Origin: Okapia johnstoni
Lineage: Eukaryota; Chordata; Mammalia; Artiodactyla; Giraffidae
Length of the DNA: 64,000 bases
Assembly: GCA_024291935.2 (NCBI GenBank)
Contig: CM044310.1
Span: 84,008,713 to 84,072,712, forward strand
Reading direction: 5' to 3'
In this document: piece by piece, positions 1-11,510 of the stretch
Layout: the number at the start of each line of letters is the position of its first letter
Position numbering within the stretch: the first letter of the stretch is position 1
Notes under the pieces: generated by a model
Told to the model about the DNA's origin: nothing
Database searches by the model: none
What the model saw: only the letters and a program-made list of their open reading frames with translations
Program-made: the position numbers and the translations under genes

Positions 1-362
1 GAAGAGACAGGAAAACTAAATGTAACAACATACTGGAACAGAGAAAGGCCATTAGGTAAAACTAAGGAATTTATGAACTTTAGTTAATAGTACTGTGTCA
101 ATACTGGTTCAATAAGTGTAACAAAAGTACCATGTTTGTGTAAAGTATCAACAACAGGGCAACTGAATGCAGGTGTAAAGGAATTCTCTGTACTATTTTG
201 TCAAAGGAAATCCAACAAAGAGGGGATATATGTATACATTTAGCTGATTCACTTTGCTGTACAGTAAAAACAAGCCCAACATTGTAAAGTAACTCTATTC
301 CAGTAAAAAACTTCAAATTTTTCTCTGTAATTCTAAAACTTCTAAAAAATAAAGTTGGTATT
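1..362 (+). mobile_element. Old L1M-type 3' UTR fragment, split by a younger L1 tail
   Basis: Positions 85-204 and 307-362 read together like the 3' UTR of an old L1M element: a stretch on a time course of upstream missing transcript, then text ending in a poly-A-signal-like AATAAAG near 350. A short artiodactyl L1 tail interrupts it. The start lies outside the window. Family assignment is from remembered consensus. Confidence 0.4.
212..306 (+). mobile_element. Artiodactyl L1 3' terminal fragment
   Basis: The segment reads as the last ~90 bp of the 3' UTR of artiodactyl L1, including the GCTGATTCACTTTG block, the ACATTGTAAAG block and a short A-tail (302-307). The same 3' UTR blocks occur at 4735-4800 and 10850-10930. 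It is a severely 5'-truncated copy inside an older L1M relic. Confidence 0.65.
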
Positions 363-2039
363 TAAGAAAGGATACAAACATAGACGTGTGCATAATAAGA
401 TTTAGGACTTATCTAGGTGAACAACTTCAAAATGAAAAGTAAAACCAATCTAGCATTTCCAGTCTTTTTAGTACCTGAACTGTACCCCTGAAAGTCAATC
501 CAGTTGCCACCCAATCAGCTAAGACAGCTCTAGATTTTACATAGACCCACCTCCAGCTCAATTCTTGGGTGTGAAGGCAATTAAAAGATGAGGGTACTTT
601 GCCGAGAACATCTTTCCTCCTTGTGAATAGTAATTGCATGGAACTGCATTGCATATTACAAATTTCTACTACTGAGTAAACCTATTCATTACTTCACCCC
701 TTAACAAATACTTATTTACACTTTTGGATTATAGGAACTATACTAGGCAATAGACACCTAGCTGAAATAAAAGACAGGGCAGTCTCTCATGGACTTCACA
801 TTCTGGTGGGCGGGGGGTGCAGTAAGCAGCGACAAGTCAGTTAATTTCCAGTTGCTCCCACTAGTCAATGACACCAGACATTTTCAGATGCACCCCTCAC
901 CCGCTTCCAAGCTTTCTTAATTTCCTATTCTGTGATTCTGCTTCTTGGACTTAACATATAAGGTCTTTTGCTCTCTCTCTGTAGGCATCTTGAAAAGAGA
1001 CAATTTTTTCTAACAGCATACTAAAGCAAGAAGAGGCAGCTGAATCCATAATTCAACTTCCTTATTTTTACAAATAAGCTCAGTATTTTTACAGTGAAGC
1101 TTGGCAGCATTAGACAACCAAAAGCCAGGAAATGGGACCCTAAAACTAACAGTCTCCAATTCAGGGTTCCTTCTAGGATCCCCAGAGCACCCACTATAAT
1201 ATTGTAAAATCTATAGAGTCTTGAAAAACTTCTCACTCTGATATTCCATATAAATATCCAGATAGATATTTCCATCTCTAAAGACCTCCAGGGAAACATA
1301 TCAGCTCTCTCTACACATTCAAGTATTGTGCAATTGACATCCCAGAGAAATCTGACTCTCTTCTGCCTGTTAGCAAAGCGGTGAGGACTTAGCAAGTGAA
1401 CAAAGGATAAAAATGAGACAGAGAATGTGCAGGCTATGAAAGAAATTCTTGGATTTTTTTTCCTTTAATATTATGACATCCTACCCATGGCAGACGTTAT
1501 TTTCCCTATGATTGCCAGTAATCTAATTATTTCAGCATGTTTTACAGCAGCGAGTAAATGCAGCACCTAACAAGAAGAAATGCTGCGACACACTTGGCAA
1601 AATATTACCCTGTGATGCTTTAATCAATTATAGCATTGATGGCTGGTAAAGTTGGCAGAGCCCTGGAACCTCTGACCTCCTGGTCCCTGTTAATACCTGA
1701 TGCTATTTTATCTGAGAATCTAATTTGGGTTTGTCAGTAATTAAAATGCATGAAAATCAGTCCGCTGTTAACCCCAGGTCTACCCTTCTGGATCCCAAAT
1801 CTCTTATGAAAAGCTCTTCACCTCAACAAAATGTCAATGGCTGTCTTGGATATTTAGATGTGTATGGATTCAGCAATAGAAAGAAGAGGTGCAATGATCC
1901 AGAATTCCATTCTAGAGATGGAGATGCAGAAAAGGATAGTCAGCTAACTACTTGAGGAATAGCCGCAAAACTGTCATTATCTCTTTCTCAAAAATGGGTA
2001 ATTGTGAAGAAAATGAATAATCAACTTAAGCAATATCTA
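363..2039. other. AT-rich DNA with no recognisable gene
   Basis: No exon, RNA gene or young transposon is seen. About 690-850 resembles an old L2/MIR-type remnant. About 1440-1760 looks single-copy and is rich in TAAT-type homeodomain words; it could be conserved noncoding DNA, but only a cross-species alignment could show that. Reading frames here are chance-sized. Confidence 0.4.
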
Positions 2040-2275
2040 AATAATATGCTTTGTAGGCATTAAAGTGATATTTATAAAGACTGTGAAGTGAAATTGGAGA
2101 TATAAATTACATAGAGGATAATCCACCGTATTAAAAAAGAAGACTGGAAAGAAATGCATGCCACAATAGAGATTATACCAGGGTGTTGGAATGTTTTCCA
2201 CTTTTTAAGCTATCTTTTAACTGTCAATTTTCTCACAATAGTAAAGAAACCAAAACCTTAAAAAGTGCCTCTAAA
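2040..2275 (+). mobile_element. Possible ancient L1M 3' end
   Basis: The stretch resembles the 3' UTR of old L1M elements, with a GACTGGAAAGAAAT word followed by text ending in AAACCAAAACC. It is highly diverged and has no preserved reading frame or TSD, so the call is weak. From 2276 to 3030 nothing recognisable is seen. Confidence 0.3.
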
Positions 2276-3030
2276 ATGTCAAAAAAGACAGCAAAATCTT
2301 AGGAGATGACCCCAGCCGTCAGCCTTCTATTTTTTTCCCTCAAAGTACCAGAAGAATCACTGCCACCTCCCTTCCCTCATTTTAAAAATTGGTTAAGAGG
2401 AGAACCTGTCATAATTCTGGTAACACTTGAGATGATCCACATCTATTCTTTGTGTTCCACCCCAGGACCTTACTTTGAAAATAAAGCTGCCGCCTCCCTT
2501 TCCTGTTTGACACCAGACTGCTGAGTGGCTTTGCTTAGCACTCTTTTCCTGAGGCACTTACTGCATGAGTGATATCCATGATGGAGCCTATAAATTTATA
2601 CGACAAACCGAGGAAATGTTTCCTCACAAAGCTTTAAGAGGCAATATTAATTAAATATGTCTTTTCACATGGGATCATATAATATCTATTGCTGAAGTAA
2701 TTAAGAATGAAGACATAAACTCATTAGATGTGTATTGTAAAGATGAAAATGCTCAGAAATTATTGACTGTTCATATATTACCACCTCCAGCCATTTAGAG
2801 AAAGTCATGTGCCAGAGGTTTGAGCAAGAATAAAAATAAGTACATATTCCTTTATTCTTTGTGCAAATTCATTAATTAGCCAACTCAGAAAGTCCTCTAA
2901 GAAAGCAATTTTTTTTTAATTGAGTATGTCTGACTTTTCTGTTTTTCATCCAATCTTCACAAGACACTTCAATAGGACTTTTAGATAACACCACACAGCC
3001 AGAATTCCTAAAAGGAAAAGAAAAAAAAAA

Positions 3031-3665
3031 ACAGAAAATAATAACTGTTGGCAAGAACTGACAAACTCTTTTATGTTGCCGATGAGAAAGTTAATTGATA
3101 TACCAATTTTGGAAACTATATGACACCACAGACTAAAACTGAACATTTGCCAACTCTGTCACCAAGTAATTCTCCTCCCAGGTAATGCAAAACAGAAATG
3201 CATACATGTGTTTATTAAAGATAAACAGACTATTTATGGAAACTATTAACTAAAAACTGGAAGCTAGCTAAATGCCTGACAACAGGAGAATGGATAAAAA
3301 ATGGAATCCTAGACAACAGCAGGAGTGAATCATTGTCAACACCATGTAAGAACAGGGGTGAATCTCACAGATAAAATGTTTAACAAAAGAAGCGAGTTAC
3401 ATAAGACTACATAATCTATGATTCCACTTACTTAAAGTTAAATCAGCCAAACTAAGCAATGCTCTTAGAAACCAGGATACTAATTATTCTTGAGAGGATA
3501 GTGACTAGAAAGATGTTCAAGACAGCTTCTAGACTACAAGAACTATTGTGTAATCTGGGTACTTGTTACACAGGTATGTTGAATTATTGAAATTCATAGA
3601 GCATTGTACTTTTCAATACACTTTTGTTTCTATTCATATTACACATCTGCAAAAGTTTATTTTTA
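3031..3665 (+). mobile_element. L1M element: end of ORF2 plus 3' UTR
   Basis: Text from 3040 to 3660 matches the order expected for the end of an old mammalian L1: the tail of ORF2 (thermally decayed, with words such as CAACAGGAGAATGGATAAA at 3281-3300 and GAATCTCACAGAT at 3359-3371), then the L1M 3' UTR with the GGTACTTGTTACAC block. No frame is open. Strand is inferred from this order. Confidence 0.6.
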
Positions 3666-3775
3666 AAGTTGTGGGATGTAGCTAAAATGTTACTTAGTGA
3701 CAAAAGTATGTCCTTTAAATGCATGTATCAAAAAATTCAAAAAATATGAAAAAAATGTGAGCAATTAAGTTTTAC

Positions 3776-4945
3776 TGCTCCAGGAAATATGTTCAAGTCC
3801 TTATCTCTGGTACCTGTGAGTGTGGCCTTATTTGGAACTAGGGTCTTTTCAAGAAGTAATCAAGTTAGGATGCGGTCTTACTGGAGTAGGGTGGCCCTAA
3901 ATCCATTAGGACTAATGTCCTTACCAAAGAATAAGAGACAGACACACAAGAAGAAGGCCATGTGAAGGCAGAGACGGAGACTGGAGTGATGCCATCACAA
4001 ACCAAGGAACAGCCAGGGCTACCAGGAGCTGGAAGAGGCATAAATGGGTCCTTTCCTGGGAGCCCTCTTGTGCTGTTGGTGTGAATGTAAACTGATAGAG
4101 CCACTATGGAGAATGGTATGGAGATTCCTTAAAAAGCTAGGAATAAATCCACCATATGACCCAGCAATCCCACTACTTGGCATATATCCTGAGAAAGCCA
4201 TAATTCAAAAGGACACATGTACCCCAGTGTTCACTGTAGCACTATTTACAATGGCCAGGACATGGAAGCAACCTAGACATCCACTGACAGATGAATGGAT
4301 AAAGAAGTTATACATATATACAATGGAATATTATTCAGTAATAAAAAGGAATGAATTTGAGTCAGTTGAATTGAGGTGGATGAGCCTGTTACACAGAGTG
4401 AAGTAAGTCAGAAAGAGAAAAACAAATATCCCATATTAGCACGTATATATGAAATCTAGAAAAAACAGTACTGATTAACCTATTTACAAGGAAGGAATAG
4501 AGACAGAGACACAGAAAATGGACTTGTGGACACAGTGTGGGGGGAAGCAGAGAGTGGGATAAGTTGAGAGAGTAACACTGAAATATATACATTATCACGT
4601 GTAAAACAGATAGCTAATGGGAAGTTGCTGTATAACACAGGAAGCTCAGCCTGGTGCACTGTGATGACCTAGAGGGGTGGGATGGGAAGGTTGGAGGGAG
4701 GCTGAAGACAGAGGGGTTATATGTATACTTATGGCTAATTCACATTGTTGTACAGCAGAAACTGACACAACACAGTAAAACAATTATCCTCCAACTTAAA
4801 ACAATTTTTAAATGGGTCCTTACCTGGAGGTTTCAGAGAACATGGTCCTTGATCTTAAACTTCTAGCTTCAAGAACAGGGAATAATAAATTTGTGTTTTT
4901 TAAAATCACTTAGTTTTTGGTACTTTATTACAGCAGTCTTATGTA
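3776..4945 (+). mobile_element. MaLR-type (MLT/MST-class) LTR, split by an L1
   Basis: 3776-4041 and 4828-4945 together form one ERVL-MaLR-like LTR. The left part carries the TTATTTGGAACTAGGGTCTTT block and the CCATGTGAAGGCAGAGA block; the right part carries GATCTTAAACTTCTAGC, an AATAAATTTGTG polyadenylation region and a TTTGGTACTTTATTACAGC end. No internal retroviral genes are present, so it is a solo LTR. The exact subfamily is uncertain. Confidence 0.5.
4060..4809 (+). mobile_element. 5'-truncated artiodactyl L1 with 18-bp TSD
   Basis: An L1 insertion of about 750 bp. It holds the last ~115 codons of ORF2 (4062-4406, with words [12 protein letters not shown] and ARTWKQPR), the 3' UTR (4407-4800) and a short A-rich tail. 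Direct repeats of 18 bp at 4042-4059 and 4810-4827 differ at one base and are the TSD. ORF2 lacks all RT and endonuclease motifs because of 5' truncation, so the copy is inert. It inserted into the older MaLR-like LTR. Confidence 0.9.
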
Positions 4946-4984
4946 ATAAATTCACTAAATGACACTATAAAGGTAACTAATACA

Positions 4985-5170
4985 AAATTCAAAGGAAGGA
5001 TGAGCTAAAAATAAAGTTAATAAACAATAAAATAAATAATAATAAACTTAATAGTAAGTAAAAGAACAATAAAGCAAAAGGAATAGAAACAATAATAAAA
5101 AAAGCTGAATCTGTTTGGGAGGGGATAAAAATTTTAAAACAACTTATAAACTAAGAAAAGGGAAAAGCCA
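4985..5170. repeat. A-rich low-complexity stretch
   Basis: Almost pure A/T with many AATAAA and AATAAT words and no frame. It may be the decayed A-tail of an old element or simple low-complexity DNA. It directly precedes the BovB insertion. Confidence 0.5.
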
Positions 5171-5179
5171 CTCAACAAT

Positions 5180-6483
5180 CCAGTTCAGTTCAGTTCAGTT
5201 CAGTCGCTCAGTCGTGTCTGACTCTGCGACCCCATGAATCGCAGCACGCCAGGCCTCCCTGTCCATCACCAACTCCCGGAGTTTACCCAAACCCATGTCC
5301 ATCGAGTTAGTGATGCCATCCAACCATCTCATCCTCTGTCGTCCCCTTCTCCTCCTGCCCCCAATCCTTCCCAGCATTAGGGTCTTTTCCAATGAGTCAA
5401 CTCTTCGCATGAGGTGGCCAAAGTATTGGAGTTTCAGCTTCAACATCAGTCCTTCCAATGAACACCCAGGATTGATCTCCTTTAGGATGGACTGGTTGGA
5501 TCTCCTTGCAGTCCAAGGGACTCTCAAGAGTCTTCTCCAACACCACAGTTCAAAAGCATCAATTCTTCTGTGCTCAGCTTTCTTCATTGTCCAACTCTCA
5601 CATCCATACATGACCACTGGAAAAACCATAGCCTTGACTAGACAGACTTTTGTTGGCAAAGTAATGTCTCTGCTTTTAAATATGCTATCTAGGTTGGTCA
5701 TAACCTTCCTTCCAAGAAGTAAGCATCTTTTAATTTCATGGCTGCACTCACCATCAGCAGTGATTTTGCAGCCCAAAAAAATAAAGTCTGACACTGTTTC
5801 CACTGTTTCCCCATCTATTTCCCATGAAGTGATGGGACCAGATGCCATGATCTTCGTTTTCTGAACGTTGAGCTTTAAGCCAACTTTTTCACTCTCCTCT
5901 TTCACTTTCATCAAGAGGCTTTTTAGTTCTTCACTTTCTGCCATAAGTGTGGTGTCATCTGCATATCTGAGGTTATTGATATTTCTCTCAGCAATCTTGA
6001 TTCCAGCTTGTGCTTCTTCCAGCCCAGCGTTTCTCATGATGTACTCTGCATATAAGTTAAATAAGCAGGGTGACAATATACAGCCTTGACGTACTCCTTT
6101 TCCTATTTGGAACCAGTCTGTTGTTCCATGTCCAGTTCTAACTGTTGCTTCCTGACCTGCATACAGGTTTCTCAAGAGACAGATCAGATGGTCTGGTATT
6201 CCCATCTCTTTCAGAATTTTCCACAGTGTATTGTGATCCACACAGTCAAAGGCTTTGATATAGTCAATAAAGCAGAAATAGATGTTTTTCTGGAACTCTC
6301 TTGCTTTTTCTATGATCCAGCGGATGTTGGCAATTTGATCTCTGGTTCGTCTGCCTTTTCTAAAACCAGCTTGAACATCTGGAAGTTCACGGTTCACGTA
6401 TTGCTGAAGGCTGGCTTGGAGAATTTTGAGCATTACTTTACTAGCATGTGAGATGAGTGCAATTGTGCGATAGTTTGAGCATC
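5180..6483 (-). mobile_element. BovB (RTE) LINE, 5'-truncated, 9-bp TSD
   Basis: A BovB copy of 1.3 kb in reverse orientation. Its 3' end lies at the left as about five CAGTT units (5180-5204), the typical BovB tail. Direct repeats CTCAACAAT at 5171-5179 and 6484-6492 bound it. It is truncated inside the RT region, so the endonuclease half is missing. It has the longest intact RT-coding stretch in the window, suggesting it is among the younger BovB copies here. Confidence 0.95.
5195..6483 (-). pseudogene. BovB ORF2 fragment: reverse transcriptase, open for 412 codons
   Basis: From the ATG at 6431-6433 the frame is open to a stop at 5195-5197, 412 codons; the upstream 50 bp of the insertion is also BovB. 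Visible RT motifs are FIDYIKAFD at residues 55-63 (motif A), [10 protein letters not shown] at 113-122 (motif B) and YADD at 157-160 (motif C, bases 5954-5965). The C-terminal region with repeated Arg ([13 protein letters not shown]) is complete. Full BovB ORF2 is near 1,000 residues, so the endonuclease and the start of the RT domain are lost. One codon appears deleted just after YADD (SEEL rather than the usual longer Glu run). There is no promoter and no partner ORF. It is a 5'-truncated relic with a lucky open frame, not an active gene. Confidence 0.85.
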
Positions 6484-6539
6484 CTCAACAATAATAGGGA
6501 TAAAAAAAGACTGAACTAAAAATACACCAAATTACAGAT

Positions 6540-7386
6540 ATAATACATTTTTAAATACATTAAAATGTTTTTAATTTTTATTTTATAATAATTTCAGAAT
6601 TTTAAAAATATTGGGAAATACAGAAATCTGGTATAACCCTCATCCAAGTTTCCTTAAATATTAATGTCTTCCAATGTTAACACAGTATAATGATCCTGAA
6701 CAAAAAATTAACATTAGTACAATATTAGTAACTAATCTATAGACCTAATTTGAATTTCACCAATTGTCCAACTAATATCCTTATCTAGACCATGATTTCA
6801 TAAGGTTGCACTTCATTGTCATTATCTCTTTAGTACTTCCATTCTGAGACAGTTCCACAGTGTCCTTTCTCTTTTATGACTGTGATATTTTAAAGAGTTA
6901 TTTTATAAAATATTCCTTAGGGTTTACCCTATGTATTCTCACAATTAAACTTGGGTTATGCATTTTGGGCAACAAAATCAGAGAAGTGATGTGTGTCCTT
7001 ATCAGCACAACATATCAGGAATATGTAATATAAGTGTGCCTTATACTGGTGATATTAACTGTAACTATGGGGTTAAGATAATTTCTCCATTGTAAACAAG
7101 TTACCTTTTTCTCTTTGGAATTAGTGAATATCTTGTGGGGAAATACACTGGAGCGATACAAATATCTGTCATAGCATAATAATTTCTCCCACTAATTTCA
7201 ACATCTATTGGTGATTTTTGTCTGCAAAAATTATTACTATGATGCTTGTAAAATGATGACTTTTTGTATCATTATTCATTCCACCTCTATTAACTGAAAT
7301 CCTCTTTCAGGAAAAGCTGTCCTTTTCCATTTATTTATTTAAACACTTATCCACTATGTGTTTGGACTTCAAAATCAATATGGACT
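6540..7386 (-). mobile_element. Ancient LINE relic (L1M-like), left part of a split copy
   Basis: The text, especially 7080-7386 (TTAGTGAATATCTTGTGGGG and onward), matches a widespread mammalian LINE relic that I recall as L1M-type in antisense. It stops at 7386, where BovB begins, and resumes at 11220 with the next expected words (GGACTCATGGGTATTT). This continuity is the main evidence. Family and strand are uncertain. Confidence 0.45.
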
Positions 7387-8705
7387 TATTTGTTATTGTT
7401 CAGTCATTAAGTCACGTTTGAATCATTGAAACCCCATGGACCACAGCACCCCAGGCTTCCCCGTCTTTCACTATCTCCCAAAGTTTGCTCAAACTTATGT
7501 GCATTGAGTCAGTGATGCCATCTAACCATCTCATTCTCATCCCCTTCTCCTCCTTCCAATCTTTCCCAGTACCAAGAGCTTCTCCAGTGAGTCGGCTCTT
7601 CACACCAGTTGACCAAAGTATTAGAGCTTCAGCTTTAGCATCTATCCTTTCAATGAATATTCAGAGTTGATTTCCTTTAGAATTAACTGGTTTGATCTCC
7701 TTGCTGTCCAAGGAACTGTCAAGAGTCTTCTCTAGCACCTCAGTTTGAAAGCATCAGTTCTTCAGTGCTCAGTCTTCTTTACGGTCCAACTCACATCCAT
7801 ACATGGCTACTGGGAAAAACCATAGCTTAGACTATATGGATCTTTGTCAGCAAAGTGAGGTCTCTTCTTTTTAATATGCTGTCTAGGAGCAAGGAGCAAG
7901 TATCTTTTAACTTCATGGCAGCAGTCACCATCCACAGTAATTTTGGAGCCCAAGAAAATAAAATCTATTACTGTTTCTACTTTGTCCTCATTTATTTGCC
8001 ATGAAATGATGGAACTGGATGCCATAAGCTTAGTTTTTTGAATGTTGAGCTTTAAACTAGTTTTTCCACTCTCCACTTTCATCTTCATCAAGAGGCTCTT
8101 TAGTTTCTCTTCAATTTCTGCCATTAAAATGGTATCATCTGCATATCTGAGGTTGATATTTCTCCTGGAAATCTTGATTCCAGCTTGTGAGTCACCCAGC
8201 CCATCAAATGATGTCACCCAGTACATCATTTCCCATGATGTACTCTGCAAAGAAGTTAAATAAGCAGGGTGACAATATATAGCCTTGACATACTCCCTTC
8301 CCAATTTTGAACCAGTCCATCGTTCCACATCCAATTCTAACTGTAGATTCTTGTCCCCATACAGGCTTATCAGGAGGCAGGTAAGGTTATCTAGTATTCC
8401 CAAGAATTTTCCACAGTTTGTTGTGATCCACACAGTCAAAGGGTTTAGCGTGGTCAATGAAGCATAAGTAGATGTTTTTTTGGAATTCCCTTGTTATTTC
8501 TATGATCCAGTGGATGTTGACAATCTTATCTCTGTTTCTTCTGTCTTTTCTAAATCTAGTTTGTACATCTGGAATTTCTCAGTTCACATACTGCTGAAGC
8601 CTAGCTTGAAGGATTCTGAGCATAATCTTGCTAGCATTTGAAATGAGAGCAATTGTGCAATAGTTTGAACATTCTTTGGCATTGCCTTTCTTTGGGATTG
8701 GAATG

Positions 8706-8720
8706 AAAACTGACCTTTTC
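8706..8720. repeat. Left target-site duplication of the L1
   Basis: AAAACTGACCTTTTC, repeated without change at 10958-10972. The site is part of BovB, and the A-run start fits the TTTT/A-type cut site of L1 endonuclease. Confidence 0.95.
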
Positions 8721-10957
8721 AGTCAGGAACAAGGCAAGGATGCCCACTTTCACCACTACTATTCAACATAGTTTTGGAAGTTTTGGCCACAGCAATCAGA
8801 GCAGAAAAAGAAATAAAAGGAATACAGATAGGAAAAGAAGAAGTAAAACTCTCACTGTTTGCAGATGACATGATCCTCTACATAGAAAACCCTGAAGATT
8901 CTACCAGAAAACTACTAGAGCTAATCAATGAATATGGTAAAGTTGCAGGATATAAAATTAACACACAGAAATCCCTTGCATTCCTATACTCCAATAATGA
9001 GAAAACAGAAAGAGAAATTAAGGAAACAATACCATTCACCATTGCAACAAAAAGAACAAAATACTTAGGAATATATCTACCTAAAGAAACAAAAGACTTA
9101 TATATAGAAAACTATAAAACACTGATGAAAGAAATCAAAGAGGACACAAACAGATGGAGAAATATACCGTGTTCATGGATTGGAAGAATTAATATAGTGA
9201 AAATGAGTATACTACCCAAAGCAATTTATAGATTCAATGCAATCCCTATCAAGCTACCAATGGTATTTTTCACAGAACTAGAACAAATCATTTCACAATT
9301 TGTATGGAAATATAAGAAACCTCGAATAGCCAAAGCAGTCTTAAGAAAGAAGGATGGAACTGGAGGAATCAACCTGCCTGACTTCAAGCTCTACTACAAA
9401 GCCACAGTCATCAAGACAGTGTGGTACTGACACAAAGATAGAAATATAGATCAATGGAACAAAATAGAAAGCCCAGAGATGAACCCACGCACCTATGGAC
9501 ACCTTATCTTCGACAAAGGAGGCAAGAGTATACAATGGAGAAAAGACAATCTCTTTAACAAGTGGTGCTGGGAAAACTGGTCAACCACTTGTAAAAGAAT
9601 GAAACTAGAACAATACCTAACACCATACACAAAAATAAACTCAAAATGGATTAAAGATCTAAATGTAAGACCAGAAACTATAAAACCCCTAGAGGAAAAC
9701 ATAGGCAAAACACTCTCTGACGTAAATCACAGCAGGATCCTCCATGACCCACCTCCCAGAATATTGGAAATAAAAGCAAAAATAAACAAATGGGACCTAA
9801 TTAAAATTAAAAGCTTTTGCACAACAAAGGAAACTAGGAGCAAGGTGAAGAGACAGCCTTCAGAATGGGAGGAAATAATAGCAAATGAAGCAACAGACAA
9901 ACAATTAATCTCAAAAATATACAAGCAACTCCTGCAGCTGAATTCCAGAAAAATAAACGACCCAATCAAAAAATGGGCCAAAGAACTAAACAGACATTTC
10001 TCCAAAGAAGACATACAGATGGCTAACAAACACATGAAAAGATGCTCAACATCACTCATTATTAGAGAAATGCAAATCAAAACCACAATGAGGTACCATT
10101 TCACACCAGTCAGAATGGCTGCTATCCAAAAGTCCACAAGCAATAAGTGCTGGAGAGGGTGTGGAGAAAAGGGAACCCTCTTACACTGTTGGTGGGAATG
10201 CAAACTAGTACAGCCACTATGGAGAACAGTGTGGAGATTCCTTAAAAAACTGGGAATAGAACTGCCATATGACCCAGCAATCCCACTGCTGGGCATACAC
10301 ACCGAGAAAAGCAGAATTGAAAGAGACGCGTGTACCCCAATTTTCATCGCAGCACTGTTTACAATAGCCAGGACATGGAAGCAACCTAGATGTCCATCAT
10401 CAGACGAATGGATAAGGAAGCTGTGGTACATATACACAATGGAATATTACTCAGCCATTAAAAAAAAATACATTTGAATCGGTTCTATTGAGATGGATGA
10501 AACTGGAGCCCATTATACGGAGTGAAGTAAGCCAGAAAGAAAAGCACCAATACAGTATACTAATGCATATATATGGAATTTGAAAGATGGTAACGGTAAC
10601 CCTGTATGCGAGACAGAATAAGAGACACAGATGCATAGAACAGTCTTATGGACTCTGAGGGAGAAGGTGAGGTTGGGACGTTCTGGGACAATAGCATTGA
10701 AACATGTATATTATCATATGTGAAACAGAACACCATTCCATGTTCTATGCATGAGACAAACGCTCAGGGCTGGGGCAATGGGATGACCCAGAGGGATGGG
10801 ATGGGGAGGGAGGTGGGAGGAGGTTTCAGGATGGGGAACACATGTAAACCCATGGCTGATTCATGTCAATGTATGGCAAAAACTACTACAATATTGTAAA
10901 GTAATTAGCCCCCAACTAAAATAAATAAATTTATTAAAAAAAAAAAGAAAAAGAAAA
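8721..10957 (+). mobile_element. 5'-truncated artiodactyl L1 with perfect 15-bp TSD
   Basis: An L1 of 2.24 kb inserted into BovB. It starts in the RT domain of ORF2, runs through the ORF2 C-terminus, the 3' UTR (about 10580-10930, ending TAGCCCCCAACTAAAATAAA) and an A-rich tail. The TSD AAAACTGACCTTTTC is identical at 8706-8720 and 10958-10972. The identical TSD and near-complete frame mark this as one of the youngest insertions in the window. Confidence 0.96.
8723..10585 (+). pseudogene. L1 ORF2 fragment: reverse transcriptase C-terminal half
   Basis: The frame opens directly at the insertion edge with RT motif B ([12 protein letters not shown]) and then motif C, FADD, at 8858-8869. Downstream are the L1 thumb and C-terminal region, with the [25 protein letters not shown] and [12 protein letters not shown] words. 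Only two lesions break the frame after 5' truncation: a TGA at 9428-9430 where a Trp (TGG) is expected in VWYW, and a nine-A run at 10460-10468, one base too long, that shifts the frame and stops it at 10475-10477. The rest of the C-terminus continues in the shifted frame to about 10570. With no endonuclease or RT motifs 0-A, it cannot act. Confidence 0.9.
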
Positions 10958-10972
10958 AAAACTGACCTTTTC
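10958..10972. repeat. Right target-site duplication of the L1
   Basis: Second copy of AAAACTGACCTTTTC after the L1 A-tail; BovB resumes at once at 10973. Confidence 0.95.
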
Positions 10973-11219
10973 CAGGCCTGTGACCACTGCTGAGTTTTCC
11001 AAATTTGCTGTTATATTGAGTGCAGCACTTTAACAGCATCATCTTTTAGGATGTAAAATAGCTCAGCTGGGGATTCCATCACCTCCACTAGCTTTGTTTG
11101 TAGTAATGCTTTCCAAGGCCCCCTTGACTTCAAACTCCAGGATGTCTGGCTCTAGGTGAGTGACTACATCATCATGGTTATCTGGGTCATTAAGACTTTT
11201 TTTATACAGTTATTCTGTG

Positions 11220-11510
11220 TGGACTCATGGGTATTTGTTTTATTCTATGAATTATCATTCAATACTAGCTATTATTATTTATTGTTCATCTAATTATCTA
11301 GGAAATGGTCATTTGGAGCTCTTAGATGAATTTCTGTGTATTTCAAACATGATACCATTATGTTTCAGCACATCTTTTCTTTAGGACATCATAAGATGTT
11401 TCAGGTTCATCTTATATTTTGGTTACCTCAACCTGGGAAGCAGCACTTCTCCAAGAAGGCCCAACAACTTTTACTGGAAAATAGGTTTAGTAAATAAGAT
11501 ACTAAAATTA
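11220..11510 (-). mobile_element. Ancient LINE relic, right part of the split copy
   Basis: Continues the relic seen at 6540-7386, with the expected blocks TATTTGTTTTATTC, then the GGAGCTCTTAGATGA area and the TTCTCCAAGAAGGCCC area. Roughly 11511-11820 holds no recognisable feature. Confidence 0.4.

Larger units (their letters stand above)
7387..11219 (-). mobile_element. BovB LINE, diverged, interrupted by a younger L1
   Basis: An older BovB copy in reverse orientation, present as 7387-8720 and 10973-11219. Its 3' tail at the left is of the AACAACA type (TGTTATTGTTCAG on the plus strand). The two halves join exactly: GAATGAAAACTGACCTTTTC ends the left half and CCAGGCCTGTGACC begins the right half, as expected for BovB. 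The RT region keeps YADD on the minus strand (near 8130-8145) in a 216-codon open stretch (7807-8457) but has many indels. It is 5'-truncated at 11219. Its host is the ancient LINE relic on both sides. Confidence 0.92.

Noticed and set aside
4060..4406. Cellular gene exon (120-codon frame)
   Set aside because: It is the end of L1 ORF2 inside a TSD-bounded insertion.
5180..5205. (CAGTT)n as an independent microsatellite or CRISPR-like repeat
   Set aside because: It is the BovB 3' tail, with no spacers.
5295..6451. Plus-strand open frames of 73-189 codons
   Set aside because: Antisense shadows of the BovB RT frame.
9727..10437. 236-codon minus-strand open frame
   Set aside because: It is the antisense shadow of L1 ORF2; the plus strand carries the true L1 frame.
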